Source of the DNA: a candidate division KSB1 bacterium
GTDB lineage: Bacteria > Zhuqueibacterota > Zhuqueibacteria > Residuimicrobiales > Krinioviventaceae
Assembly (NCBI GenBank): GCA_034505495.1
Contig: JAPDQV010000031.1
Span: 1-47,823, forward strand
Direction of reading: 5' to 3'
DNA length: 47,823 nucleotides
The notes beneath the pieces are model-generated. The model did no database searches, was not told the origin of the DNA, and saw only the letters and a program-made list of their open reading frames with translations. The first letter of the stretch is position 1. The number at the start of each line of letters is the position of its first letter. The translations under genes were made by a program, and so were the position numbers. This document shows positions 36,124 through 43,924 of the stretch, piece by piece.

Positions 36124-37020
36124 ATGACGCTTGGGCCTCGTTTACAAAAGGTTCTCATCTACTTAAAGGACGGGCCGCCCGATCTGGCGGAAAAGGAATT
36201 GAGCAGCTTATTTGCCGATCATTCCGACGTTATTGCACAGGAAATCGAGCGCGCTTTGGCGATCAACGATGAAAGCGCAGAGCTGCACTTTTTGGCCGCC
36301 TTGAATGCCTATCGTCGGGGCCACATCCTGGAGTGCCGTCAGCAAATGGAAGACGCGGCGGAGCTTGGTTTTTCATGGGATGAAGAAACGCCGTTGGATG
36401 CGGTCATTACGTCGCTTTTTACTCCGGAAGAATATCGCGATTTAGAGAACCTCTATCTCGACGCTGCGGAGCCGACGCCGCGGAACCGCTGGTTGTCCAT
36501 CACTTATGCTGTAGATGAGTGGCTGGATTCCCGCAAATCCCCGAACGGCGCAACGCCGGGCCGCATCTTTGCCGAGACTTTTGATGCCGCGTTTCTGCAG
36601 AACGGCAAAGCCGAGTTGTGGCGAATCATCGATGATCTTGCGAAAAATCCTGCCAATCAGGAGGCTGCTGCAGAGTTGAAAAAGCATTTGCGGGCGGAAG
36701 ACTATCCGTCTGTCGCTGAAATGATGTTGGGGATGACTTTGAATCATCTTTGCCAATTTTCCCACTTTTTCGGCTTGACAGAAGAAGAAATCCGCGGATC
36801 GGAGCTGCAGAGCCTTTTGCTGCTGCTGCCGCTTCGGCTTGCCGTCGCGCTCTTTTTACTCTACGCCGTCAGTCGACCGCTCGATGTTCTGCATGAATCA
36901 CGGCCTTTGCCGAAGGATACCGCGGCGATGATCGCGGCGGCCCTGATCACTTTTTATCACGAAGCAGACCGTTACCGACCGTCGGCAGCACAGAATTTTT
37001 ACACAGAACATAATCCTTAA
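36124..37020 (+). CDS. Uncharacterised helical (TPR-like) protein
   Basis: This is a 298-residue, largely alpha-helical cytoplasmic protein of unknown function. The first 110 residues look like degenerate TPR-type helical pairs (ALAINDESAELHFLAALNAY, RRGHILECRQQMEDAAELGF). The region 200-245 has hydrophobic helices rich in Leu (LQSLLLLLPLRLAVALFLLY), which may be buried or membrane-associated. I do not recognise a family. AGGGA lies 9 bases before the ATG. It is third in the operon, 18 bases after the selenoprotein and 31 bases before the P5C dehydrogenase gene, so a link to redox or amino-acid catabolism is possible but unproven. Confidence 0.8.
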   Translation: MTLGPRLQKVLIYLKDGPPDLAEKELSSLFADHSDVIAQEIERALAINDESAELHFLAALNAYRRGHILECRQQMEDAAELGFSWDEETPLDAVITSLFTPEEYRDLENLYLDAAEPTPRNRWLSITYAVDEWLDSRKSPNGATPGRIFAETFDAAFLQNGKAELWRIIDDLAKNPANQEAAAELKKHLRAEDYPSVAEMMLGMTLNHLCQFSHFFGLTEEEIRGSELQSLLLLLPLRLAVALFLLYAVSRPLDVLHESRPLPKDTAAMIAAALITFYHEADRYRPSAAQNFYTEHNP

Positions 37021-37051
37021 TAGCGCGTCACAGCAGGGAAAGGAGGTTGCC

Positions 37052-38602
37052 ATGCTGACCGAATTTAGAAACGAACCTTACACGGATTTTTCGGTTCCTG
37101 AGCATCGTAAAGCGCAGGAAGAGGCGATTAGAGCAGTAGAAAGACAATTCGATCGCAAGTATGCGCTTTGGATCAATGACCAGGAAATTAAAACCGATCG
37201 GCTATTAAAGAGCTACAATCCTTCCGAGAAGGATCAAGTGGTCGGCACCTTTTACAAAGCGGGCAAGCATGAGGTGGATCGGGCGATTGCCGTCGCGGAA
37301 GAAGCGTGGCAAAAGTGGCGCTGCATACCGCCTGCCGAGCGTGCAGCCGTGCTGTTGCGCGCCGCCCAGTTGATGCGCAAGCGCAAGTACGAATTGAATG
37401 CCTGGCTCATCCTTGAAGCGGGAAAAAATTGGCAGGAGGCCGAGGCTGACACCTCTGAAGCCATTGATTTTTGCGAATTTTATGCGCGGGAAATGATCCG
37501 TTGGAGCGAAATCAAGGGCGTAACTCCATTCCCCAACGAAATGACCGAGCTGCGCTATCTGCCGTTGGGCGTCGGCGCCGTTATTCCGCCGTGGAATTTC
37601 CCCCTGGCGATTCTCACCGGCATGACCGTGGCGGCGCTCGTAACGGGGAATGCCGTCCTGCTCAAACCGGCCAGCGATACGCCGGTGATCGGCTATCAGC
37701 TGGTACAGATTCTCCGGCAGGCGGGTTTGCCTGCGGGCGTTTTGAGCTATCTCCCCGGCAGCGGAGCTGAAATCGGCGACTATTTGGTGCAGCACCCCAA
37801 GATACGATTCATCTGCTTTACCGGCTCCAAAGAGGTAGGGTTGCGCATCAACGAGCTGGCGGCAAAACTGAGTCCCGGACAAAAATGGATCAAGCGGGTC
37901 ATCGCCGAAATGGGCGGCAAGGATACGATCATCGTAGAACCGGATGCCGATCTGCAGGAAGCTGCCGCTGCGGTCATTGCTTCTGCTTTCGGCTATCAAG
38001 GCCAAAAGTGCTCGGCCTGTTCCCGGCTGATCGTTGCGGCGGAAATCTATGAAAGATTCGTCGACATGATCGCCGATCGAGCGAAAAAACTGACGATCGG
38101 TCCGGCCAAAGAATTCGACACATTCCTGGGTCCGGTGATCAATGCGGCATCGGAGCAAAAAATCCTCGAGTATATCGAAATCGGCAAGACGGAGGGTGAG
38201 TTGGTTTGCGGCGGCGGCAAAGCGCCGGGCAACGGTTATTATATCCAGCCGACGATCTTTAAAAATGTCGAACCTGGAGCACGCATTGATCAGGAAGAAA
38301 TTTTCGGCCCTGTTTTAGCCGTCCTCAAGTCGCATTCCTTCGAGCAGGCGCTCGAAATGGCGAATGCCACCGAATACGGACTGACCGGTTCCGTTTTCAC
38401 ACGCGACCGCTATAAAATAGATTTGGCAAAGCGTCGGTTTTTCGTCGGCAATCTTTACATCAACCGCAAATGCACCGGCGCCATGGTAGGGGCACACCCT
38501 TTCGGAGGGTTCAACATGAGCGGCACCGATTCAAAAGCCGGCGGTATGGATTACCTGGGTTTGTTTATGCAGGCCAAATCGATCAGCGAGAAACTGGGAT
38601 AG
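37052..38602 (+). CDS. rocA: 1-pyrroline-5-carboxylate (glutamate semialdehyde) dehydrogenase
   Basis: This 516-residue NAD-dependent enzyme oxidises glutamate gamma-semialdehyde, from proline or arginine breakdown, to glutamate. It is the stand-alone RocA type in length and N-terminus (EFRNEPYTDFSVPEHRKAQ). Dehydrogenase motifs are PPWNFPLAI (about 179-187), FTGSKEVG (256-263), the general base Glu286 in AEMGGKD, the catalytic Cys320 in GYQGQKCSACSR, and EEIFGPVLAV near 410. AAAGGAGG lies just before the ATG. It follows the unknown 298-aa gene by 31 bases. No proline dehydrogenase gene is next to it in the window. Together with the aminopeptidase it suggests use of peptide-derived proline. 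Confidence 0.94.
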   Translation: MLTEFRNEPYTDFSVPEHRKAQEEAIRAVERQFDRKYALWINDQEIKTDRLLKSYNPSEKDQVVGTFYKAGKHEVDRAIAVAEEAWQKWRCIPPAERAAVLLRAAQLMRKRKYELNAWLILEAGKNWQEAEADTSEAIDFCEFYAREMIRWSEIKGVTPFPNEMTELRYLPLGVGAVIPPWNFPLAILTGMTVAALVTGNAVLLKPASDTPVIGYQLVQILRQAGLPAGVLSYLPGSGAEIGDYLVQHPKIRFICFTGSKEVGLRINELAAKLSPGQKWIKRVIAEMGGKDTIIVEPDADLQEAAAAVIASAFGYQGQKCSACSRLIVAAEIYERFVDMIADRAKKLTIGPAKEFDTFLGPVINAASEQKILEYIEIGKTEGELVCGGGKAPGNGYYIQPTIFKNVEPGARIDQEEIFGPVLAVLKSHSFEQALEMANATEYGLTGSVFTRDRYKIDLAKRRFFVGNLYINRKCTGAMVGAHPFGGFNMSGTDSKAGGMDYLGLFMQAKSISEKLG

Positions 38603-38667
38603 CCTAGGCAAGCCCGAGGCCCGGACCTATCCTTGAAATTGGATCGGGCAAAAAGAAGAGGTTTTCA

Positions 38668-39555
38668 ATGAGAATAACTGCTACCGTAACAGCTGTGCTG
38701 CTGACAATTTCCCTAACGGGAATGCTTTCAGCACAAACCTTCATTCCGCTGATCAATCCCAGCTTTGAAGAGCCCGGCGTGGGCAAGATCAAGGGCTGGG
38801 ACGGCGAGTGCGCGGATCCGAATTGGACCGGAGCGCTGGATGATATTCCCGGCTGGACCAGCGATACCGTGCCCTGGGATTCCGGCGTAGAGACCGGATA
38901 TACCCCGACTGACGGCGAATATACGGCCTTTTTGATGGGCGCCGATTCCTCTGTCTATCAAATTACCGACTATGTGATTCAGCCGAACGACGACATCCGC
39001 TTGGCGTTCGATTCCCGCATTACCTGGGCGGCGACGCTGTTGGAAGCTTTGTTCATCTATGTGGACGATGCGGGGAATAAAGTGCCTATCGCGGGTGACA
39101 TTTTCGAGATTACAGGCGAAATGATGCCTTATGAGATCGCCTTCAAAGCGGCGGAGCATCCGGAGGCAGTCGGTCATTTGCTCGGGATCTGGTTCGACAA
39201 CGTCAGCGAAAATGGTCAGTCGTGGCTGGGATTGGATAATCTGGTGCTTATGAACTTTGCTCCCTCTGCCGTTGCCGACGCTGTAAAGCCGGCCAAGTTT
39301 GCTCTGGCGCAGAACTATCCCAACCCGTTCAATCCACAGACCGAAATCTGCTATGCATTGGCCCGCGAAGGCTGGGTACGCTTGAGCGTTTTCGACGCAA
39401 CGGGCAGGGTAGTTTCCGTTTTAGTCGATGGGCGGCAAACTGCGGGTGAGCATCGGATGACTTTTGCGGCAAAGAATCTGCACAGCGGTATCTATTTCTT
39501 ACGTCTTGAAACGACGGAAGGCTCGCTGACGCGCAAAATGATCTTGGCCAAATAA
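38668..39555 (+). CDS. Small secreted beta-sandwich protein with T9SS sorting domain
   Basis: This 295-residue secreted protein has a signal peptide (about 1-23, ending LSAQ). A carbohydrate-binding-like jelly-roll domain of about 170 residues follows (FIPLINPSFEEPGVGKIKGW at the start and WLGLDNLVLMNF at the end). The "N-P-S-F-E" opening and the closing "D-N-L" motif are typical of PEP-CTERM/CBM-like galactose-binding sandwiches. The last 75 residues are a T9SS type A domain (ALAQNYPNPFNPQTEICYAL, SGIYFLRLET). GAAGAGG lies 6 bases before the ATG. It is the last gene before the bidirectional terminator and may be read through from the P5C dehydrogenase gene (65-base gap). Confidence 0.85.
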   Translation: MRITATVTAVLLTISLTGMLSAQTFIPLINPSFEEPGVGKIKGWDGECADPNWTGALDDIPGWTSDTVPWDSGVETGYTPTDGEYTAFLMGADSSVYQITDYVIQPNDDIRLAFDSRITWAATLLEALFIYVDDAGNKVPIAGDIFEITGEMMPYEIAFKAAEHPEAVGHLLGIWFDNVSENGQSWLGLDNLVLMNFAPSAVADAVKPAKFALAQNYPNPFNPQTEICYALAREGWVRLSVFDATGRVVSVLVDGRQTAGEHRMTFAAKNLHSGIYFLRLETTEGSLTRKMILAK

Positions 39556-39650
39556 ATGAAATAAGCCTTGGCCGTAAAATCCGCTCGTTTTCCAAGACCG
39601 AGCCCTTATTACTGTAAAGGGTCGCATTCTGATTGCAGACAAAAAGTAAA

Positions 39651-39684
39651 AAAAAGCCCGACAGATTTACTGTCGGGCTTTTTT
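39651..39684. terminator. Strong bidirectional terminator
   Basis: AAAAAGCCCGACAG and CTGTCGGGCTTTTT flank a 5-base loop, giving a 14-bp perfect stem with A and T runs on either side. It separates the plus-strand T9SS cargo gene (ends 39555) from the convergent FG-GAP gene (ends 39712) and can serve both. Confidence 0.92.
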
Positions 39685-39711
39685 GATGCATGAAAGGGGC
39701 GTTACTTGAAT

Positions 39712-42096
39712 CTACTTGACCAGAATCATTTTTTGCAGCATAGTTTGCTCTGCCGTCTTTAGACGGCAATAGTACACACCGCTGGCAAGGGAATTACCGG
39801 CGGCATCGCGGCCGTCCCACACCACTTCGTGACTGCCCGCAGGGACAATTCCGCTCATCAGCGCGGTAACGAGTCGACCGCGCGCATCATAGACCGCAAG
39901 TTCTGTCTCAACCGCTTCCGGCAGGTCGAAGCGAATCAACGTCTGCGCATTGAATGGATTGGGATAATTGGGATGCAAGGCAACCACTAGTTTATCCGCC
40001 GAGTTTTCTAAAGCCGTGACGGCAATCGGTTGCGACCATTCTCTGCCGCCGTCCAGATGAATCAACTCCAAGCGGTACCATTGCTTTTCGGCGTTCGGTG
40101 TTTCATCCCAATAAACGTAATCAGCCCCTCGAGTCTGCCCGCCGTTTGCCGGAATTACGTCGGAACTGATGCGTCGGAAGGGACCCTTTTCCGATTCAGC
40201 GGCATGAAGAGCAAAGCCTGCCAGATCGGCTTCGTTTTCAGTCCTCCATGAGATGCGGACCCGCTGCCCCTCTTTCGATGCTCGGAAAGCCGCCAGTTTA
40301 ACGGCGATCGGCGTTTCATAGGTGATCGGGTTGTTGTTGGAAGTGTTGGTATTGTAATAGACCGAACCGTTGATGTATTCGCAAACGTGGATTCGGTAGG
40401 AAGTCCTGGAATTAAGGCCGGATATTTCGACGCTTGTCTCGGTACCGTTATAAACACAATACCAGCCGCTGTTGCCGATTTGATCGCCTTGGCCGAAGGT
40501 CGCATTGGCGGTATATATGGTGTTGTCCACCGGCTCGGCGCTGCCGGAAGAGCCTTCCTTGACGAACACGGCACAGCCGTCGCCGTTGCCGCGCGTCCAG
40601 GAGACCCGCACCGATCCGCCGACAAGCGGTTCGACTTGAGCTGTTGAACATTGTTCTGAGGGGCCGATTTTAAAGACGTAGGCGGCACCGCTGTTTACTG
40701 TCACACCGTCTTCCTGTGTCGAACTGACAAGAAGGTAACTATCATCAATAGATACTGCTGATCCGAAAGAATCCTTCTCTAAAATATCCAAAGGTTTAAG
40801 AGTTAAAAATTCGCTCCAATTATTGTTTGTGTCGTCAAGTTTATAGACATAAGCTGCACCGGAGTTAGTAGACCATTCATCTTGTCCATAAGCTCCGATG
40901 ATGATAAACTTTTTACTAATATCAACTGCAGCACCAAAATTTCCATCATTTTCAGATTTTTTAGGTTGAAATTTTATTTGCTTAGTCCATTCATCTTGGC
41001 TATTCCTTTTAAAAAGATAAGCAGCACCAGCGTTTGAATTCTCCCATGAGCACCCTATTATTGCATAATCACCGCTCATGGCGACAGAACATCCGAAATT
41101 ATCTTGACTCATTGATTCGTATAGTATAGCCTGCTGTTCCCAAGAGCCTTCGTTTCTTGAAAAAATAAATGCTGCTCCCTGAATGTTTGGTAGAGATTCG
41201 TGAGTATAAAAAGGAGCCCCTATTATGACAGAGTTGCCATCAAGATAAACCGATTGACCGAAATTTGACCAGTCTCCCGGCTCATTTGCTAGTATTATGC
41301 CATCTTCTTGCCAGTCATTCAACTCGAAAATATAAGAAAAAACTGCGCCTGCATAAACAAGAGGATTTGTTGGCAGCGGCCTCCATGGGGAAGAAATTAA
41401 TAGATAATTTTCACTCAAGGCGACTGAATATCCAAATCCGTCCAACTCTTGAGCATCATTTCCTAATGTAAGCTTCCGGTAAAATCCCCATGAATTTTGG
41501 CTATCTTTGCGAAAAAGATAAGCAGCTCCTTTGCTATTGCTCTCAAAAGGCGCCCCCACAATAGCAAAGTCACCGGCTATATCGACAGACCATCCGAAAT
41601 TACCTTCCTCTTCAGGATTTTGGCTAGCAAGAGAACTTTTCAGCTGCCATTCATCTCCTACACGCTCATAAATATAAGCTGCACCCGACCTAACCTTGTC
41701 GCTTGTGTTTTGATAAGGGGCACCAACTATAGCTAAGTTTCTATTTATTTTTACAGCACAGCCAAAAAATTCATTTGTCAAAGGATTTCCCGACTTTAAA
41801 TAGCCCTGCTGATAAAACAACGAGTTACTTATAAAATCTTTTATGTCTCGGCGACTTTCGACTGCTCTTTGCTGTCCCAAGTCTGCTTTCGAGTACCGCG
41901 CGGCAACAGGTCGATTTTTATGCAGCATTTGTATTGCCCGTGGGTCAAAACCTCGCATTGAGGTATCGTTATCCCTAACTTGTGACGATGGAGTCGAAAG
42001 ATCCTTCCATGCCTGCACGTCAGTCGCTTTGACTATTATTGCAAAAATAATAAAGATCAAAGAGACTAAACTTGGAATCGCTTTCTTAGTCCACAT
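39712..42096 (-). CDS. Seven-bladed FG-GAP propeller protein with T9SS sorting domain
   Basis: This 794-residue secreted protein has a signal peptide (about 1-28). From about residue 108 to 470 there are seven FG-GAP repeats of about 50 residues (FFGCAVKI, NFGWSVDI, GFGYSVAL, NFGQSVYL, NFGCSVAM, NFGAAVDI, SFGSAVSI, each followed by an I/L-V/I-G-A-P-type strand and GAAY). They should close into one integrin-like seven-bladed propeller. Fibronectin-III-like sequence follows (about 475-700). The end is a T9SS type A domain with HPNYPNPFNAQTLIRFDL and SGVYYCRLK. The propeller part (bases about 40690-41850) is clearly AT-richer than the 3' third, which suggests mosaic origin. GGAG lies 7 bases before the ATG. 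Confidence 0.88.
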   Translation of the reverse strand: MWTKKAIPSLVSLIFIIFAIIVKATDVQAWKDLSTPSSQVRDNDTSMRGFDPRAIQMLHKNRPVAARYSKADLGQQRAVESRRDIKDFISNSLFYQQGYLKSGNPLTNEFFGCAVKINRNLAIVGAPYQNTSDKVRSGAAYIYERVGDEWQLKSSLASQNPEEEGNFGWSVDIAGDFAIVGAPFESNSKGAAYLFRKDSQNSWGFYRKLTLGNDAQELDGFGYSVALSENYLLISSPWRPLPTNPLVYAGAVFSYIFELNDWQEDGIILANEPGDWSNFGQSVYLDGNSVIIGAPFYTHESLPNIQGAAFIFSRNEGSWEQQAILYESMSQDNFGCSVAMSGDYAIIGCSWENSNAGAAYLFKRNSQDEWTKQIKFQPKKSENDGNFGAAVDISKKFIIIGAYGQDEWSTNSGAAYVYKLDDTNNNWSEFLTLKPLDILEKDSFGSAVSIDDSYLLVSSTQEDGVTVNSGAAYVFKIGPSEQCSTAQVEPLVGGSVRVSWTRGNGDGCAVFVKEGSSGSAEPVDNTIYTANATFGQGDQIGNSGWYCVYNGTETSVEISGLNSRTSYRIHVCEYINGSVYYNTNTSNNNPITYETPIAVKLAAFRASKEGQRVRISWRTENEADLAGFALHAAESEKGPFRRISSDVIPANGGQTRGADYVYWDETPNAEKQWYRLELIHLDGGREWSQPIAVTALENSADKLVVALHPNYPNPFNAQTLIRFDLPEAVETELAVYDARGRLVTALMSGIVPAGSHEVVWDGRDAAGNSLASGVYYCRLKTAEQTMLQKMILVK

Positions 42097-42119
42097 GGTA
42101 TTTCTCCAATATTTTCAGA

Positions 42120-42262
42120 TTAGACTATGTTGTCAAGTCGTGGATGACTTTATTTCGGAATTAAAGGATACTGTTTTAAAAGATTTGGACAAGCGGATTA
42201 TTCAAAAATTTCTAAAACCTGAAAAAAGACCGCGCTACTCAGGCCAAAAACGCTGGGAGTAA
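42120..42262 (+). pseudogene. Possible gene remnant in an AT-rich gap
   Basis: An open plus-strand frame ends at a TAA at 42260-42262. Its last 40 codons read like a protein C-terminus: VVDDFISELKDTVLKDLDK, then KFLKPEKRPRYSGQKRWE. It is Lys/Asp-rich and AT-rich. There is no start codon with a ribosome site, and upstream the frame runs antisense into the FG-GAP gene. It may be the tail of a truncated or foreign gene. Chance cannot be ruled out, and no family is recognised. Confidence 0.25.
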
Positions 42263-42288
42263 GAACTGAATTAAGATTAATTATTATT

Positions 42289-42317
42289 ATTTTATTAATT
42301 TAATTTTATTTTGTCAA
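42289..42317 (-). promoter_or_regulatory. Sigma-70-like promoter upstream of the FG-GAP gene
   Basis: On the minus strand TTGACA (42317-42312) and TAAAAT (42294-42289) are exactly 17 bases apart. The -35 overlaps the last codons of the universal stress protein gene. Transcription would start near 42283, giving a leader of about 190 bases before the FG-GAP start. Confidence 0.5.
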
Positions 42318-43181
42318 CAACAAACTGCAGGGAAGATGCTGCAGAGCTCCATCCAAATCCTGAAAGAACAGCCGATTCCAAAGGCTGAAACGGTTGGTCG
42401 GACCGTGCATCACCAGCAAATCGGCACCCAAATCACGGGTAAAGGCAAGCGTTAAGGTCCGCTCCGGATCGTGCAGACAACGGTGTTGGTAGCCCTGATA
42501 CGGCAAATGGAGCGAGGAAAGATACTCTGCCAGCTTGAGATCCTGTTCACGGTAGATGTTACGGATCTGCTCGGCGGTAAGATTGTTGTCTTTTTGCAAT
42601 GTTTCAGAAGTAAAGGAATGCGTAAAGTAAAGATGCCGGCTCTGCTCGGCGGCGGCTAAAATTCCCGCTGCGATCGGAGCTTTTTCCGCCCCTTTTTGAT
42701 ATTCGACTGCGCAATGAATTCTCTGAAAAGTATGTCCGTTCACAGTGGGTTCGGTCAGCAGAAAAACAGAGCAGGGCGCTTCGCGCGCCAGCTTACGAGC
42801 TACGGAGCCGAGATAGTATTTGAACAACCCCTCCTTGGCCAAAGCTCCGGCAATAATCAGATCCGCGCCCAATTTATCTGCGGCCGCCGGCAGCTCATCG
42901 CCTGGGCTTCCTTCCCGCAGCACGATGGAGGGCTGCAGTTCCCAAATCTTGGTTGAAGCGGCGATTTTGCGCAGCTTTTCCTCACTCTCTCTGCCTGCAT
43001 CGCCGACGTGCACCAGGATCGCCTCGGCTCCAAAAGCGGAGAGGATGCGGTGGGCTTCGTTTAATACCGCCGTCAACCGCGGTGAAAACGCCGCAGCAAC
43101 CACGGCTTTGCGAAAAATCGGCTCATCATAACGGCTCAACGAATGAGCGGCCGGAGACCCTTCACTTTCCTCGACCTTCAT
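42306..43181 (-). CDS. Tandem universal stress protein (UspA family)
   Basis: This 291-residue cytoplasmic protein has two UspA-type domains. Domain 1 (about 25-145) starts FRKAVVAAAFSP. It contains DLIIAGALAKEG and YYLGSVARKLAREAPCSVFL, close to the ATP-binding G-x2-G-x9-G-S form. Domain 2 (about 155-291) has GADLLVMHGPTNR and LQHLPCSLLLTK but lacks the Gly-Ser of the nucleotide loop, so it is probably non-binding. The ATG at 43181 is chosen because AGGTGA lies 6 bases upstream. A longer frame would begin with TTG, and its apparent hydrophobic N-terminus is the overlap with the 53-aa ORF. That ORF overlaps this start by 20 bases, which suggests translational coupling to the transporter cluster. 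Confidence 0.85.
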   Translation of the reverse strand: MKVEESEGSPAAHSLSRYDEPIFRKAVVAAAFSPRLTAVLNEAHRILSAFGAEAILVHVGDAGRESEEKLRKIAASTKIWELQPSIVLREGSPGDELPAAADKLGADLIIAGALAKEGLFKYYLGSVARKLAREAPCSVFLLTEPTVNGHTFQRIHCAVEYQKGAEKAPIAAGILAAAEQSRHLYFTHSFTSETLQKDNNLTAEQIRNIYREQDLKLAEYLSSLHLPYQGYQHRCLHDPERTLTLAFTRDLGADLLVMHGPTNRFSLWNRLFFQDLDGALQHLPCSLLLTK

Positions 43182-43323
43182 TTGATTCACCTGCTCGACG
43201 GGTAAAATGACGGAATAAAGCAAAAGCAATGAAAAAAGAAAACGCAAACACTGCTGCCGGAATCACCACTCCCAGCCAAGGACTGCCGATTCGGTTCGCA
43301 GCCTGCAATATTATTGATGCCAT
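43162..43323 (-). CDS. 53-residue single-pass membrane microprotein
   Basis: This short ORF runs from ATG at 43323 to TGA at 43162-43164. The protein starts MASIILQAANRIGSPWLGVV. It has one membrane helix, VVIPAAVFAFSFFIAFALF (about 19-37), and a basic tail, RHFTRRAGESNEGRGK. GAAGGG lies 7 bases before the start. Its 3' end overlaps the start of the universal stress protein gene by 20 bases in another frame. The architecture (one helix, then Arg/Lys-rich cytoplasmic tail) copies that of the 51-aa protein next to the symporter. It may be a small subunit of a membrane complex; no family is recognised. Confidence 0.65.
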   Translation of the reverse strand: MASIILQAANRIGSPWLGVVIPAAVFAFSFFIAFALFRHFTRRAGESNEGRGK

Positions 43324-43473
43324 ATCAACCCTTCTTGTAAGAATTTTTGCAATCTTTTCAGATAATCTTGTATTGCAGCTTTATGTGCGAAAGGAGACCT
43401 TGTCAAAACGGCTTAAAGCCTATACACGATCCGATGCGACGACAGTAATTGCGGTTTGAAACAATGCCGATCT

Positions 43474-43629
43474 TTAGGATGTAGAAAGATCTTTTTGATC
43501 GCGATTCGGCTTTTGAGTCGATGCGTTCTTTTTATTCCTGCGATAAAACGACCAGGCGAACAACATCCCCCCGACTGAAAACAGATAGGAAATCGTCATA
43601 CCGATGACGATAATCAGCCCTTTGTCCAT
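43474..43629 (-). CDS. 51-residue single-pass membrane microprotein of the symporter operon
   Basis: This short ORF runs from ATG at 43629 to TAA at 43474-43476. It starts MDKGLIIVIGMTISYLFSVG. The helix continues through GMLFAWSFY, then a basic tail follows (RRNKKNASTQKPNRDQKDLS). A strong GGAGGA site lies 6 bases before the ATG, and the gene starts 2 bases after the stop of the 96-aa protein. Its position after the symporter and the 96-aa gene suggests a small accessory subunit of the transporter. No named family is recognised. Confidence 0.78.
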   Translation of the reverse strand: MDKGLIIVIGMTISYLFSVGGMLFAWSFYRRNKKNASTQKPNRDQKDLSTS

Positions 43630-43631
43630 CG

Positions 43632-43922
43632 CTATTCCTCCCACCGCTGATGCTTTTCCAGCTCCTTCAGATACTCCTGCTGTTTCCTTTCATAGCTTTC
43701 GGAAACAGCCTTTAATTTCGGATCGATGATATAGAACATCAGCGCGGTCACGATGATGCCAAGGCCGAGAAAAAGAAAACCGATCGGCAACAGAAACAGC
43801 GACATGGCAACGCCGAACGTGATGAAAATATAGCTGAACGGGGAAAGGATGACCGCGATCCAATCTTCCTTTGTCCATTCATCCGCTTCGTGAGGGGTCC
43901 AGTTTCTTCTGATCCAAGACAT
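43632..43922 (-). CDS. 96-residue two-helix membrane protein paired with the symporter
   Basis: This 96-residue protein starts MSWIRRNWTPHEADEWTKED. Two membrane helices follow (IAVILSPFSYIFITFGVAM and a second over LLPIGFLFLGLGIIVTALMF). A charged C-terminal helix then projects into the cytoplasm (KAVSESYERKQQEYLKELEK). The ATG at 43922 is chosen for AAGGAG 7 bases upstream, which lies inside the end of the symporter gene; longer frames upstream overlap that gene and are not real. It begins 2 bases after the symporter stop. Small two-helix partners are known for other solute:sodium symporters (for example YjcH with ActP); whether this is such a family is an inference. Confidence 0.82.
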   Translation of the reverse strand: MSWIRRNWTPHEADEWTKEDWIAVILSPFSYIFITFGVAMSLFLLPIGFLFLGLGIIVTALMFYIIDPKLKAVSESYERKQQEYLKELEKHQRWEE

Positions 43923-43924
43923 AA

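Noticed and set aside
37205..38158. 317-codon minus-strand open frame
   Set aside because: Antisense shadow of the P5C dehydrogenase gene, which carries all catalytic motifs on the plus strand.
43182..43247. N-terminal extension of the universal stress protein with a hydrophobic segment
   Set aside because: The longer form starts at TTG without a ribosome site; the apparent signal-like stretch is the other-frame view of the 53-aa microprotein helix.
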